Source of the DNA: Kangiella geojedonensis
GTDB lineage: Bacteria; Pseudomonadota; Gammaproteobacteria; Enterobacterales; Kangiellaceae
NCBI RefSeq assembly: GCF_000981765.1
Contig: NZ_CP010975.1
Coordinates: forward strand, 1,860,001 to 1,924,000
Reading direction: 5' to 3'
Length of the DNA: 64,000 bases
Positions 1 through 8,176 of this stretch are shown here, piece after piece. The notes below the pieces were generated by a model. That model had not been told where the DNA came from. It saw only the letters and a list, made by a program, of their open reading frames with translations, and made no database searches. Every line of letters starts with the position of its first letter. Positions within the stretch are counted from its first letter, which is position 1. Both the position numbers and the translations under genes were made by a program.

Positions 1-1461
1 GATACGATCCGCATTTATAATTTCAGCTTCATTGGTAATAACACCTGCTGTATTCGGGCTAACCACAATATCTAATGTCGCAGAGGCGCCATTGGCAAGA
101 GTACCCACAGTCCAAATACCCGATCCTGAAGCAAAACTTCCTTGGCTTTCGGTTGCCGATACAAAGTCCAGTTCAGCAGGAAGTAAGTCGCGAACTTGGA
201 TATCGTTTGTGGCATCAGGACCATTATTAGTAACCGTCAAAGTATAGGTGACATTTTCACCAACATTCGGATTACTATTATCAACAGTTTTTGTTAGCGA
301 AAGGTCTGCTTGTGGGACACAAACCACCATTTCCATACCGTCACCGCCCGCTCCTTCTAAACCAATACCGTCTAGACCTAAACTCAAGGTGGAGTATTCA
401 CCTTGATAAACCACTGACCCAGCAGCGGTTCCGGTGGCCGTATTAGTGGATGACTCAGTATTTGCTGATACCACCAGCATGTCACGCTGGAACGTATTAT
501 TCGTATAAGTCGCAAAATGACCAACCCCGGCTAGCCTGCCAAGAGTTACTCCAGCGGTGTTAATACCCCATCGCGATGAATTTGTAACACCGGCTCCAAT
601 ACCACCAACCCGATCGATATGAACGATGGCATTATTTACCGTTCGTCCACCAAAGCTGATATCCATAGTGCCTTCACCACCGGGGTCATTGTCATTAACC
701 ACGCCATCTGAATTGGTCGCTTGGTAAACTGGTTCGAAACCATTCGCTCCTGGTGTTGGGTCCCATTCGAACAGCACACCTAGTGAAGTACGGCCTTGAA
801 CCGCAGCTGAGCTCCAAGCGTTGATCGTATTCATGGTGTCTGAGCTAAAAACCCAACCAGCAGGGCCTGTATCGGTGGTACTAATGCTGACAGGTATAGC
901 GCCTGCAGTTGCCTGTGGTGAGGCGCCTAAATTTGACCATGCATTAGTCAAGTTTGCATCAGAGCAGGTTTGTGCCGTAGTACCCGTAGGCGTGTCGCTA
1001 ATGGTAAAAACATTGGTAGAGGTTACTGAGGTTGTCGTTGTGACAGTGCCGATATTAGTACCATTTACTAACACCGTTAGGGTGCCACCTCCGTTCCAGC
1101 CATCACCGAAATCATCGTACATGACGATTCGGTAGTTACCAGAAGGGACATTATTAAAGGTATAGTTCTGTGAAAAAGACGTGTTAGCCACTGCAGGCAA
1201 GGTACAAAAACCCGGCACACAAATAGCATTTTCACCACCGTAACGCGTAGTCACTAAATTGCTGTTAATTATCTCCGTGGTGTTGCCATCACCATCACGA
1301 TCAGCTACGTCGACAGCGGTGTTGTAGAACTCAATTCGGTTTTCTTGTGACCACTCTGGCCAATTGACCTGAAATTCAACTGTAGCCGACTCTACCCTTA
1401 CGCAGGTCAACAACAACATAAGAAGTATAAACCCTTTATATACCGCCTTGCTTACGACCAT
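1..1461 (-). CDS. Secreted DUF11-repeat protein, 3' end beyond window
   Basis: An open minus-strand frame runs from an ATG at 1461 to the left edge without a stop (487 codons). It is preceded by a strong Shine-Dalgarno (GGAGGGG, about 1464-1470). The first ~26 residues form a Sec signal peptide (MVVSKAVYKG start, hydrophobic FILLMLLLTC core, ESA before a likely cleavage site). The middle is rich in Gly, Asn, Thr and Asp, as in extracellular beta-sandwich proteins. From about residue 384 it shows a typical DUF11 (conserved repeat domain) module: ADLSLTKTVD, VTYTLTVTNNGPDA, VRDLLPAELDFVSA, then WTVGTLANGASATLDI. Such modules occur in tandem in large surface or adhesin-like proteins, so more copies probably follow outside the window. 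The molecular function is unknown. The family call is firm; the total length and role are not visible. Confidence 0.85.
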   Translation of the reverse strand, partial: MVVSKAVYKGFILLMLLLTCVRVESATVEFQVNWPEWSQENRIEFYNTAVDVADRDGDGNTTEIINSNLVTTRYGGENAICVPGFCTLPAVANTSFSQNYTFNNVPSGNYRIVMYDDFGDGWNGGGTLTVLVNGTNIGTVTTTTSVTSTNVFTISDTPTGTTAQTCSDANLTNAWSNLGASPQATAGAIPVSISTTDTGPAGWVFSSDTMNTINAWSSAAVQGRTSLGVLFEWDPTPGANGFEPVYQATNSDGVVNDNDPGGEGTMDISFGGRTVNNAIVHIDRVGGIGAGVTNSSRWGINTAGVTLGRLAGVGHFATYTNNTFQRDMLVVSANTESSTNTATGTAAGSVVYQGEYSTLSLGLDGIGLEGAGGDGMEMVVCVPQADLSLTKTVDNSNPNVGENVTYTLTVTNNGPDATNDIQVRDLLPAELDFVSATESQGSFASGSGIWTVGTLANGASATLDIVVSPNTAGVITNEAEIINADRI

Positions 1462-1688
1462 TACCCCTCCGGCAAATTATAACATTACGTATACTAATCA
1501 CATTTTAGTGAAATCAATTTCTAAACATCTATCTTCAATGCGTATTTGCCTTAAAAGATGCATATTTGCATTAATATTTTTAATCTAAAAAACACTTTAC
1601 AATAGATATTCTAAGGATATTTTTTAGCAATACAATACAAATATTGTAAACATTTTATATATTAAGACGTGAAAATATGGTGAATAAA

Positions 1689-1717
1689 TATACAGTTAGT
1701 TTTGTTTTCGCTATAAT
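1689..1717 (+). promoter_or_regulatory. Putative sigma-70 promoter of ttcA
   Basis: A perfect TATAAT -10 hexamer lies at 1712-1717. A TATACA -35-like hexamer (4 of 6 matches) lies at 1689-1694, with 17-bp spacing. The promoter is about 40 bases ahead of the ttcA ATG, in a very AT-rich intergenic stretch (1462-1756) that otherwise shows only loose repeats of GCATATTTGC-like words near 1540-1572. Confidence 0.5.
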
Positions 1718-1756
1718 TCGCGCCCACTATTTAGCCCCTATGTTCTGGCAACACTC

Positions 1757-2671
1757 ATGCAAGATAAACGCAAGACTTTAGAATTTAACAAACTGCAAAA
1801 ACGTCTTCGTCGAAACGTCGGTAAAGCGATCATGGATTTCTCGATGATTGAAGAAGGCGATAAGATCATGGTCTGCCTATCTGGCGGTAAAGATTCGTAC
1901 ACATTGCTCGATATCTTGATGAACTTACAAAAAAGTGCCCCAGTCAACTTTGATTTAATCGCCGTCAACCTTGATCAGAAGCAACCGGGATTCCCTGAAG
2001 AGGTTCTTCCAAACTACCTGGCTACGCTCGATATTCCCTTTGAGATTATTGAAGAAGATACATACAGCGTCGTAAAACGTGTTATTCCAGAAGGCAAAAC
2101 CACTTGCGGGCTTTGCTCACGCTTACGCCGAGGCGTCATTTATGGCTGGGCAGAGCGTAACGGTATTACCAAGATCGCTCTAGGTCACCATCGCGATGAC
2201 ATGATCGAGACCTTATTCCTCAACATGTTTTTTGGTGGCTCAATGAAGTCTATGCCACCAAAGCTAAAAAGTGATGACGGTAAGCATATCGTGATACGCC
2301 CGCTAGCTTACTGTAAAGAAAAAGACATTGCGAAGTTTGCACAAGCCAGACAGTACCCGATCATTCCATGTAATTTATGCGGCTCACAAGAAAACTTGCA
2401 GCGCCAGAACATCAAAATGATGCTTCAAGACTGGGATCGTAAGTACCCTGGTCGTATTGAAACAATCTTTAAAGCCATGAGCAATGTCGCACCATCACAT
2501 CTGGCAGATACTGAACTGTATGACTTCCAAGGACTCACCCAAGACGTACTGAGTCACAAAGCTGGTGGCGATACCTTATTCGACACACCGGACTTTACGC
2601 CACGACAAGAAGAGGAACATGAAGAAGAAGGTTCTGATACAAACAGTATCCAGTTCGTCAATATTGGGTAA
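1757..2671 (+). CDS. ttcA: tRNA 2-thiocytidine(32) synthetase TtcA
   Basis: TtcA is a cytoplasmic iron-sulfur enzyme that thiolates C32 of certain tRNAs in an ATP-dependent reaction. The 304 residues match the family's usual ~300. The PP-loop ATP-binding motif SGGKDS is at residues 42-47. A CxxC pair (CGLC) lies near residues 116-119 and a second pair (CNLC) near 205-208, as expected for the [4Fe-4S]-binding cysteines of TtcA. The [11 protein letters not shown] motif of the N-type ATP pyrophosphatases follows the first pair. The start follows a good promoter and fits family length. A large hairpin immediately follows the stop codon. Identification is secure. Confidence 0.96.
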   Translation: MQDKRKTLEFNKLQKRLRRNVGKAIMDFSMIEEGDKIMVCLSGGKDSYTLLDILMNLQKSAPVNFDLIAVNLDQKQPGFPEEVLPNYLATLDIPFEIIEEDTYSVVKRVIPEGKTTCGLCSRLRRGVIYGWAERNGITKIALGHHRDDMIETLFLNMFFGGSMKSMPPKLKSDDGKHIVIRPLAYCKEKDIAKFAQARQYPIIPCNLCGSQENLQRQNIKMMLQDWDRKYPGRIETIFKAMSNVAPSHLADTELYDFQGLTQDVLSHKAGGDTLFDTPDFTPRQEEEHEEEGSDTNSIQFVNIG

Positions 2672-2677
2672 TATCAT

Positions 2678-2705
2678 GATCTCAGGAGAGCGCTCTTCTG
2701 AGATC
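2678..2705 (+). terminator. 28-bp near-perfect palindrome after ttcA (3' hairpin)
   Basis: Six bases after the ttcA stop, two 12-base arms (GATCTCAGGAGA and TCTTCTGAGATC) flank a GCGC centre. The palindrome is perfect except for one G/T pair, which becomes a G-U wobble in RNA. The transcript could form a 12-bp stem with a tetraloop. No U-run follows, so this is more likely a 3'-end stabilising or Rho-associated hairpin than a standard intrinsic terminator. A 75-codon open frame (2676-2903) starts at the edge of the palindrome but lacks a convincing ribosome site. Confidence 0.5.
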
Positions 2706-2868
2706 GCCCCTATCCATAGGCGTCAGCTATCTGTAAAAGCAAGGCCCCACCTTCTAAAAGCACTTCCCTTCTATAAAACGCTCAGCAAACACGCCATAGA
2801 AGAAAACTATTCGCCTCAGATTCAATCCTTGCTAAGATGGTCGGATGAGTTAACTAACATCTTAAACA

Positions 2869-3333
2869 ATGATGATGAAAGCAAATCCCGCAGAAACACT
2901 TGAGCAATTTAAACAAGACTTCCCAGTGATCCTGCCTATCCGCGTTGCATGGGGAGAAATGGACGCCTTCCAACACGTTAACAATGTCAGTTATATTCGC
3001 TATTTTGAAAGCGCCCGTATCGCCTATATGGAAGCGATGGGGATGGAAGCAAATATTAAAACCTCTCCGGTTGGCCCAATTTTGGGTGATATCTATTGTC
3101 GTTACCGTCGCCCAGTCACTTATCCTGATACTTTACACGTCGGCACAAAAATCAGTGAAATCAATGAGTTTGGTTTTGTCATGGAGTACCAGGCATTCAG
3201 TGAAAAGCAAAATACAGTCGCCACCTTGGGCCACTGTAAAATTGTGATGATTGACTATCGTTCGAATCAGAAAGTCGCCGTTGAAGGCGAGATGCTGGAT
3301 AAGATTCTTACCCTACAACCAGATTTAGGGTAA
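2869..3333 (+). CDS. Hot-dog-fold acyl-CoA thioesterase (4HBT family)
   Basis: This 154-residue protein has the 4-hydroxybenzoyl-CoA thioesterase signature near residues 27-50: VAWGEMDAFQHVNNVSYIRY, followed by FESARIAYMEAMG. The Asp of MDAFQHVNN is the expected catalytic or substrate-polarising residue. Family members of this size (YbgC, FadM and relatives) hydrolyse acyl-CoA or acyl-ACP thioesters in the cytoplasm; the true substrate cannot be read from the sequence. Three ATG codons in a row (2869-2877) make the exact start uncertain, and none has a strong Shine-Dalgarno. It may be co-transcribed with ttcA through the intervening hairpin. Confidence 0.85.
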   Translation: MMMKANPAETLEQFKQDFPVILPIRVAWGEMDAFQHVNNVSYIRYFESARIAYMEAMGMEANIKTSPVGPILGDIYCRYRRPVTYPDTLHVGTKISEINEFGFVMEYQAFSEKQNTVATLGHCKIVMIDYRSNQKVAVEGEMLDKILTLQPDLG

Positions 3334-3358
3334 CTGACTTCTCCTCAATAGCATTCAA

Positions 3359-3380
3359 AGGGCGTGCATAGACGCGCCCT
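3359..3380 (+). terminator. Hairpin after thioesterase gene, weak intrinsic terminator
   Basis: AGGGCGTG (3359-3366) pairs with CGCGCCCT (3373-3380) across a 6-base loop, with one G-U pair. The GC-rich stem lies 25 bases after the thioesterase stop. The following bases are pyrimidine-rich but lack a run of T, so termination may be inefficient. Confidence 0.45.
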
Positions 3381-3519
3381 GTCCTCCCCTTAATTGACTC
3401 TTACTTTTAGACATATTCTGTAACGATTAGTCTATTCCCGTCACTTCCACTCCCTTTTAATTCTGGTAGTATGTTGGGCTAGCACAAATTCTTATTTCAA
3501 AAACAAAACGGGTGTCACT

Positions 3520-5622
3520 ATGAAAAAACTGATTATAAGCTCAGTGTGCTTAGCAGTTTTAGCCGCTTGTAACTCTGAGAACCCTCAGAAAGAGCAAGCG
3601 ACTGAAACCGCAAAAGCACAAACCAGTGAGCAAGCTAAGGTTGAAGCGTCAGATAAACAAATGTCTGAAAAGAAAGTCATTTCGGGGATTGAAACAAAGT
3701 TCATTGATAAATCCGTCCGTCCTCAAGATGATCTCTTCCGCCACGTTAACGGCAAGTGGCTTAAAGAGTTTGAAATCCCTGCGGACAAATCAAACTACGG
3801 TTCTTTTACTAAGTTAGCAGAACAAGCAAAAAAAGATGTTCGCGCTATCATCGAAGAAGCGGCTCAGACTAAGGCTGAAGATGGTACAGAAGAGCAACAA
3901 GTTGGTGACTTATTCGAAAGCTACATGAACACTGATAAGCTTGAGGAATTAGGTACATCACCGTTACAGCCTGAGCTTGATCGTATTGATGCGATTAAGG
4001 ATCTATCAGACTTATCAGAGTACCTTGCGTACGCACAAATGGTATCAACATCACCATTTAGCACTTACGTCTATGTCGATGCCAAACAGCCTGACACTTA
4101 CATCACGCAGATGAATCAAAGTGGTTTAGGCCTTCCTAGCCGTGACTCTTACCTAAAAGAAGATGAAAAGAGTCAAAAAGTTCGCGACCAATACGTTGAG
4201 CACATTGCTAAGATGTTTGAACTGGCAGGTGTTGAAGGTGGCGAAGATAAAGCTGCAACAGTCATGGGCTTGGAAACCTCAATCGCCCAGAAACATTGGC
4301 CAAAAGAAAAGTTACGTAATCCTGTCGCTCGTTATAACAAAATGAGCTTTGTAGATTTGCAAAACACCTTATCGAACCTAGACTGGGATCGTTGGCATAA
4401 CAACTCTATGTTAGGCGACATTGAAAACGTCATTATCGGTCAGCCAGATTATTTTGCTGCGCTAAACGATATGTTTAAGGAAGTGCCACTTGAAGATTGG
4501 AAAACTTACTTTAAATGGCATGCGATTACTAACAGCGCAAACTTCCTTAACGCAGCAATCGAACAAGAAAACTTCCGTTTCTATCAAGGTGTACTGAGCG
4601 GTGTTGAAGAACAAGAGCCGCGTTGGAAACGAGGTGTTAACGTCATTAACGGCACACTAGGCGAAGTTGTTGGTAAGATTTATGTGAAAAAACACTTCAA
4701 GCCAGAAGCTAAAGAGCGCATGGTTGAGTTGGTCGAAAACCTACGTCGCGCTTACGCTCAAGGTATCAAAGAACTTGAGTGGATGGGCGAAGATACTAAG
4801 AAACAAGCTCTTGATAAGCTCAGCAAGTTCACACCAAAAATCGGTTATCCTGATAAGTGGAAAGACTATTCAGACTTAGTGATTAAAGATGATGACCTTT
4901 ATGGCAACATGACTCGCGCCGCGTTGATGCAAGTGAAGAAAAACCGCGAAAAGCTGGGTCAACCAATTGATCGCACAGAATGGTTTATGACGCCACAAAC
5001 GGTTAATGCTTATTACAACCCTGTAATGAACGAAATCGTTTTCCCAGCGGCTATCCTGCAGCCTCCATTCTTTAATATGGAAGCTGATGACGCTGTGAAC
5101 TACGGTGGTATCGGTGCAGTTATCGGTCACGAGATGGGGCACGGCTTTGATGATTCAGGTGCACAATACGATGGCGACGGTAAGTTGCGTAATTGGTGGA
5201 CGGAAGACGACCTTAAAGAATTCGAGAAGCGTACTGATACATTGGTTGCACAGTACAACAACTTCACAGTTCTTGATGGTGTTCATATCAACGGTGAATT
5301 CACTCAAGGTGAAAACATCGGTGACTTGGGCGGTTTAACCATTGCCTATAAAGCCTACCAAATCTCTAAAGATGGTAAAGAAGCTCCTGTAATCGACGGC
5401 ATGACTGGCGATCAACGAGTTTTCTATGGCTGGGCTCAAGTATGGCGCCGTAAATACCGTGACGAAGAGCTTCGTAAGCGTATCGACACGGACCCTCATT
5501 CGCCAAGCGAATTCCGTGCTAATGGTACCGTACGTAACATGCCTGAGTTCTATGAAGCGTTTAACGTAGAACCAACGGATGAGATGTACTTAGCACCAGA
5601 AAAACGCGTTAAAATCTGGTAA
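3520..5622 (+). CDS. pepO: M13 family zinc metallopeptidase, lipoprotein
   Basis: A 700-residue M13 (neprilysin/PepO) endopeptidase. The N-terminus is a lipoprotein signal: MKKLIISSVCLAVLAACN, with lipobox LAAC and the lipidated Cys at 17. A Gln/Glu/Lys-rich linker follows, then the M13 N-terminal domain (from about residue 65, QDDLFRHVNGKW) and the catalytic domain. The zinc site is HEMGH at residues 537-541. The third ligand sits in ENIGD at about 598-602. NAYYNP, which binds the substrate backbone in this family, lies near 490. It should cleave peptides of limited size in the periplasm or at the outer membrane. It is monocistronic, between a weak upstream hairpin and a strong downstream terminator. 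The symbol follows the family name; orthology to a particular PepO is not tested. Confidence 0.92.
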   Translation: MKKLIISSVCLAVLAACNSENPQKEQATETAKAQTSEQAKVEASDKQMSEKKVISGIETKFIDKSVRPQDDLFRHVNGKWLKEFEIPADKSNYGSFTKLAEQAKKDVRAIIEEAAQTKAEDGTEEQQVGDLFESYMNTDKLEELGTSPLQPELDRIDAIKDLSDLSEYLAYAQMVSTSPFSTYVYVDAKQPDTYITQMNQSGLGLPSRDSYLKEDEKSQKVRDQYVEHIAKMFELAGVEGGEDKAATVMGLETSIAQKHWPKEKLRNPVARYNKMSFVDLQNTLSNLDWDRWHNNSMLGDIENVIIGQPDYFAALNDMFKEVPLEDWKTYFKWHAITNSANFLNAAIEQENFRFYQGVLSGVEEQEPRWKRGVNVINGTLGEVVGKIYVKKHFKPEAKERMVELVENLRRAYAQGIKELEWMGEDTKKQALDKLSKFTPKIGYPDKWKDYSDLVIKDDDLYGNMTRAALMQVKKNREKLGQPIDRTEWFMTPQTVNAYYNPVMNEIVFPAAILQPPFFNMEADDAVNYGGIGAVIGHEMGHGFDDSGAQYDGDGKLRNWWTEDDLKEFEKRTDTLVAQYNNFTVLDGVHINGEFTQGENIGDLGGLTIAYKAYQISKDGKEAPVIDGMTGDQRVFYGWAQVWRRKYRDEELRKRIDTDPHSPSEFRANGTVRNMPEFYEAFNVEPTDEMYLAPEKRVKIW

Positions 5623-5644
5623 TAAACCAGCTTTCAACACAATT

Positions 5645-5676
5645 AAAAAAGCCAGAGCAATTGCTCTGGCTTTTTT
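5645..5676. terminator. Bidirectional intrinsic terminator (pepO/metE)
   Basis: A perfect palindrome GCCAGAGCAATTGCTCTGGC (5651-5670) is flanked by six A on the left and six T on the right. It can therefore terminate transcripts from both the upstream plus-strand peptidase gene and the convergent metE. Confidence 0.93.
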
Positions 5677-5696
5677 GTATTAGACCGACTTGATTG

Positions 5697-7991
5697 CTAG
5701 GCGGTTAATTGCTGACGCGCTTCAGTGGCTGCATCCACCAAGTTTTTAAGCGCTGGCCGAACCTGATCCCAGTTACGCGTTTTCAAACCACAGTCAGGAT
5801 TGACCCATAACTGGTCAACAGGAATGTGTTTAGCTGCTTGCTGAATTAATTCACTCACTTCGTCTTTCGTAGGAATACGTGGTGAATGAATGTCGTAAAC
5901 CCCAGGTCCTATTTCATTCGGGTACTGGAAATCATTAAAAGTTTGCAGTAACTCCATGTCGGAGCGCGACGATTCAATGGTAATTACGTCTGCATCCAAA
6001 CGTGCAATTGAGTCAATGATTTCATTAAACTCAGAATAGCACATGTGTGTATGAATTTGCGTGGTGTCAGCGACACCCGCCGTTGATAAACGGAAGGCAT
6101 TGACCGACCACTCAAGGTATTGTGGCTGTTCGCTTTTACGCAAAGGCAATAACTCTCGAAATGCTGGCTCATCGATTTGGATCACATCGATACCGTTTTT
6201 CTCTAAATCCAACACCTCATCTCGCAGCGCCAACGCAATCTGATCGGCGATTTGAGGCGCCGATAAATCCTCGCGCTCAAACGACCAAGCTAGAATCGTC
6301 GTCGGCCCCGTTAGCATGCCCTTCACCTTTTTCTCAGACAAAGACTGCGCATACTTAGACCACTCAACGGTTATCGCTTGTTTCCGCGACACATCGCCAT
6401 AAATAATCGGTGGTTTGACACAACGGCTACCATAACTTTGCACCCATCCGAACTGCGTAAAGGCGAATCCATTAAGCTGCTCACCAAAGTACTCCACCAT
6501 GTCGTTTCGCTCAGCTTCACCATGCACCAAAACATCTAAACCGATAGCTTCTTGCTCATGGATCGCTTGTTGAATTTCTTGCTGAATAGCTTGGGTGTAT
6601 TGCTGCTCATCAATTTCTTTTGACTTAAAAGCTCGACGAGCTTGGCGAATGCTATCTGTCTGTGGGAACGAACCGATGGTCGTGGTCGCTAACAGTGGGA
6701 ACCGGAAGTGTTCACGCTGAGCATTCTTACGCTGTGCAAATTCAGATTTGCGCTGACGCTCTAATTCGCTGATTGCCGCAACACGCTGCTGTACATTAGA
6801 GTTGTGGACACGGGACGATGATTTCTTTGATGCAACTGCAACGTCACTTGCTTGTAGAGACTCTTTTATAGCTTCACTTCCGTGGTTTAAGGCCTTGCTT
6901 AAGTCTGCAACTTCCTGTACTTTTTGCTCCGCAAAAGCTAACCAAGATTGTAACTCGTCATCCAGTTGTTGCTCACTATTAAGATCCACTGGGCTGTGAA
7001 GCAAGGAACAACTGCTAGACACCCAGAGATTATCACCATAGCGCTCTTTGCTTTGCTTCAGGGCATCTAAGCTGCTTTTTAAGTCATTACGCCAGATGTT
7101 ACGACCATTCACAATTCCGACTGATAACACTTTAGACTTAGGCCAATTTTGAGCTACTTCCGCTAACTGTTCATTGCCACCACTCACCAGGTCCAGATGC
7201 AACCCATCTAAAGGTAACTCTGCGATTCGGTCAAGCTTATCAGTGATATGACCAAAGTAGGTCGTTAATAATAGTTTAACGCCAGCATCAGCGCCAAGCT
7301 CGGTGTAAGCTTGCGTCACCGCATTCACCCAGCTGTCGTCTAGGTCTAAGGCTAATATCGGCTCTTCAATTTGCACCCACTCAATGCCCTGCTGCTCTAA
7401 GTGGTTTAACAGTTGCTGATAGGTTTTCACAAGCTGTGGCAACAAACCTAATTTATTAAAATCAGTTTGATCTCGTGATTTACCCAGCCACAAGTAGGTG
7501 ACAGGACCAATTAACTGCACTTTAACTTTGCTCGACAGATCTTTAGCTTGATCAATCTGTGGCTGTAATAAATCCAAGTTTAGTGAAAACTGCTGCTCTT
7601 GATTAAATTCAGGGACAATGTAGTGATAATTGGTGTTGAACCACTTGGTCATTTCGCTGGGCTGAACCTGAGATCCTTGCGGCGCAGAGCCTCTCGCAAT
7701 GCGGAAGTAATTATCAAGAAGGTTATCAGCCTTTCCGTTTTCGAAACGTTCTGGAGTGACCCCCAGTAGAATTGAAGTATCCAAGACCTGGTCATAAAAC
7801 GAAAAGTCGCCAACGGTTAACCAATCGATGCCTTTATCTAAAGCTGTAGACCAGTTTTGTTGACGTATAGAGTGAGCTACCTGCTGCAACTCTTCTTGCG
7901 AAGTCTCCTCTCTCCAGTACTTTTCCAGTGCAAATTTCAGTTCGCGCTTCGCACCAATACGCGGTAATCCTAACAAGTGTGACTGTGCCAT
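5697..7991 (-). CDS. metE: Cobalamin-independent methionine synthase MetE
   Basis: MetE transfers the methyl group of 5-methyltetrahydropteroyltriglutamate to homocysteine, the last step of methionine synthesis, in the cytoplasm. The 764 residues match the family (about 755). Both (beta-alpha)8 domains are present. The zinc ligands are His649 and Cys651 (in IHTHMCYSEF) and Cys734 (in NPDCGLKTR). HGEAERNDMVEYFGEQL and IQIDEPAFRE are diagnostic. The ATG at 7991 has a GAGGA ribosome site. The upstream region carries a tandem MetJ operator and a leader hairpin, so repression by methionine through S-adenosylmethionine is likely. Confidence 0.97.
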   Translation of the reverse strand: MAQSHLLGLPRIGAKRELKFALEKYWREETSQEELQQVAHSIRQQNWSTALDKGIDWLTVGDFSFYDQVLDTSILLGVTPERFENGKADNLLDNYFRIARGSAPQGSQVQPSEMTKWFNTNYHYIVPEFNQEQQFSLNLDLLQPQIDQAKDLSSKVKVQLIGPVTYLWLGKSRDQTDFNKLGLLPQLVKTYQQLLNHLEQQGIEWVQIEEPILALDLDDSWVNAVTQAYTELGADAGVKLLLTTYFGHITDKLDRIAELPLDGLHLDLVSGGNEQLAEVAQNWPKSKVLSVGIVNGRNIWRNDLKSSLDALKQSKERYGDNLWVSSSCSLLHSPVDLNSEQQLDDELQSWLAFAEQKVQEVADLSKALNHGSEAIKESLQASDVAVASKKSSSRVHNSNVQQRVAAISELERQRKSEFAQRKNAQREHFRFPLLATTTIGSFPQTDSIRQARRAFKSKEIDEQQYTQAIQQEIQQAIHEQEAIGLDVLVHGEAERNDMVEYFGEQLNGFAFTQFGWVQSYGSRCVKPPIIYGDVSRKQAITVEWSKYAQSLSEKKVKGMLTGPTTILAWSFEREDLSAPQIADQIALALRDEVLDLEKNGIDVIQIDEPAFRELLPLRKSEQPQYLEWSVNAFRLSTAGVADTTQIHTHMCYSEFNEIIDSIARLDADVITIESSRSDMELLQTFNDFQYPNEIGPGVYDIHSPRIPTKDEVSELIQQAAKHIPVDQLWVNPDCGLKTRNWDQVRPALKNLVDAATEARQQLTA

Positions 7992-8020
7992 TTATGCATC
8001 CTCAGCTTAATTCTCAAAGA

Positions 8021-8042
8021 GAAAGAGCCCGTAGGCTCTTTC
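8021..8042 (-). promoter_or_regulatory. Leader hairpin of metE
   Basis: GAAAGAGCC and GGCTCTTTC form a perfect 9-bp stem with a 4-base loop. It lies between the MetJ operator and the metE start, about 30 bases before the ATG. On the minus strand it is followed by TCTTTGAG, a short T-rich tail. It could be a weak attenuator or a stabilising 5' hairpin. It lacks the large multi-helix core of a SAM riboswitch. Confidence 0.45.
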
Positions 8043-8063
8043 AAAATCCAACACAACATCAAA

Positions 8064-8093
8064 AGATGTTTAGACGTCTAAATGGCTATTATC
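8064..8093 (-). promoter_or_regulatory. MetJ operator (three tandem Met boxes) next to a metE promoter element
   Basis: Three abutting 8-bp units are visible: AGATGTTT (8064-8071), a perfect Met box AGACGTCT (8072-8079) and AAATGGCT (8080-8087). Tandem 8-bp boxes of this consensus are the known binding mode of the MetJ-SAM repressor. A GATAAT -10-like hexamer on the minus strand (8088-8093) directly abuts the operator, so bound MetJ would cover the start point of metE transcription. The regulator gene itself is not in the window. Confidence 0.85.
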
Positions 8094-8176
8094 ATTATTT
8101 ATCGTATAAAAGCAACCTTATTTGTAAACTAATTGGACTAGCACTTGGTAAACAATTGACCAGCTCACATTCACCA

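Noticed and set aside
2565-2903. Open frame overlapping the end of ttcA; its 75-codon 3' part fills the ttcA-thioesterase gap
   Set aside because: No convincing ribosome site, starts on the edge of a palindrome, overlaps two real genes and has no recognisable family. A small real gene cannot be fully excluded.
7992-8176. SAM riboswitch upstream of metE
   Set aside because: Only one simple hairpin is present; the clear MetJ operator accounts for SAM-dependent control.
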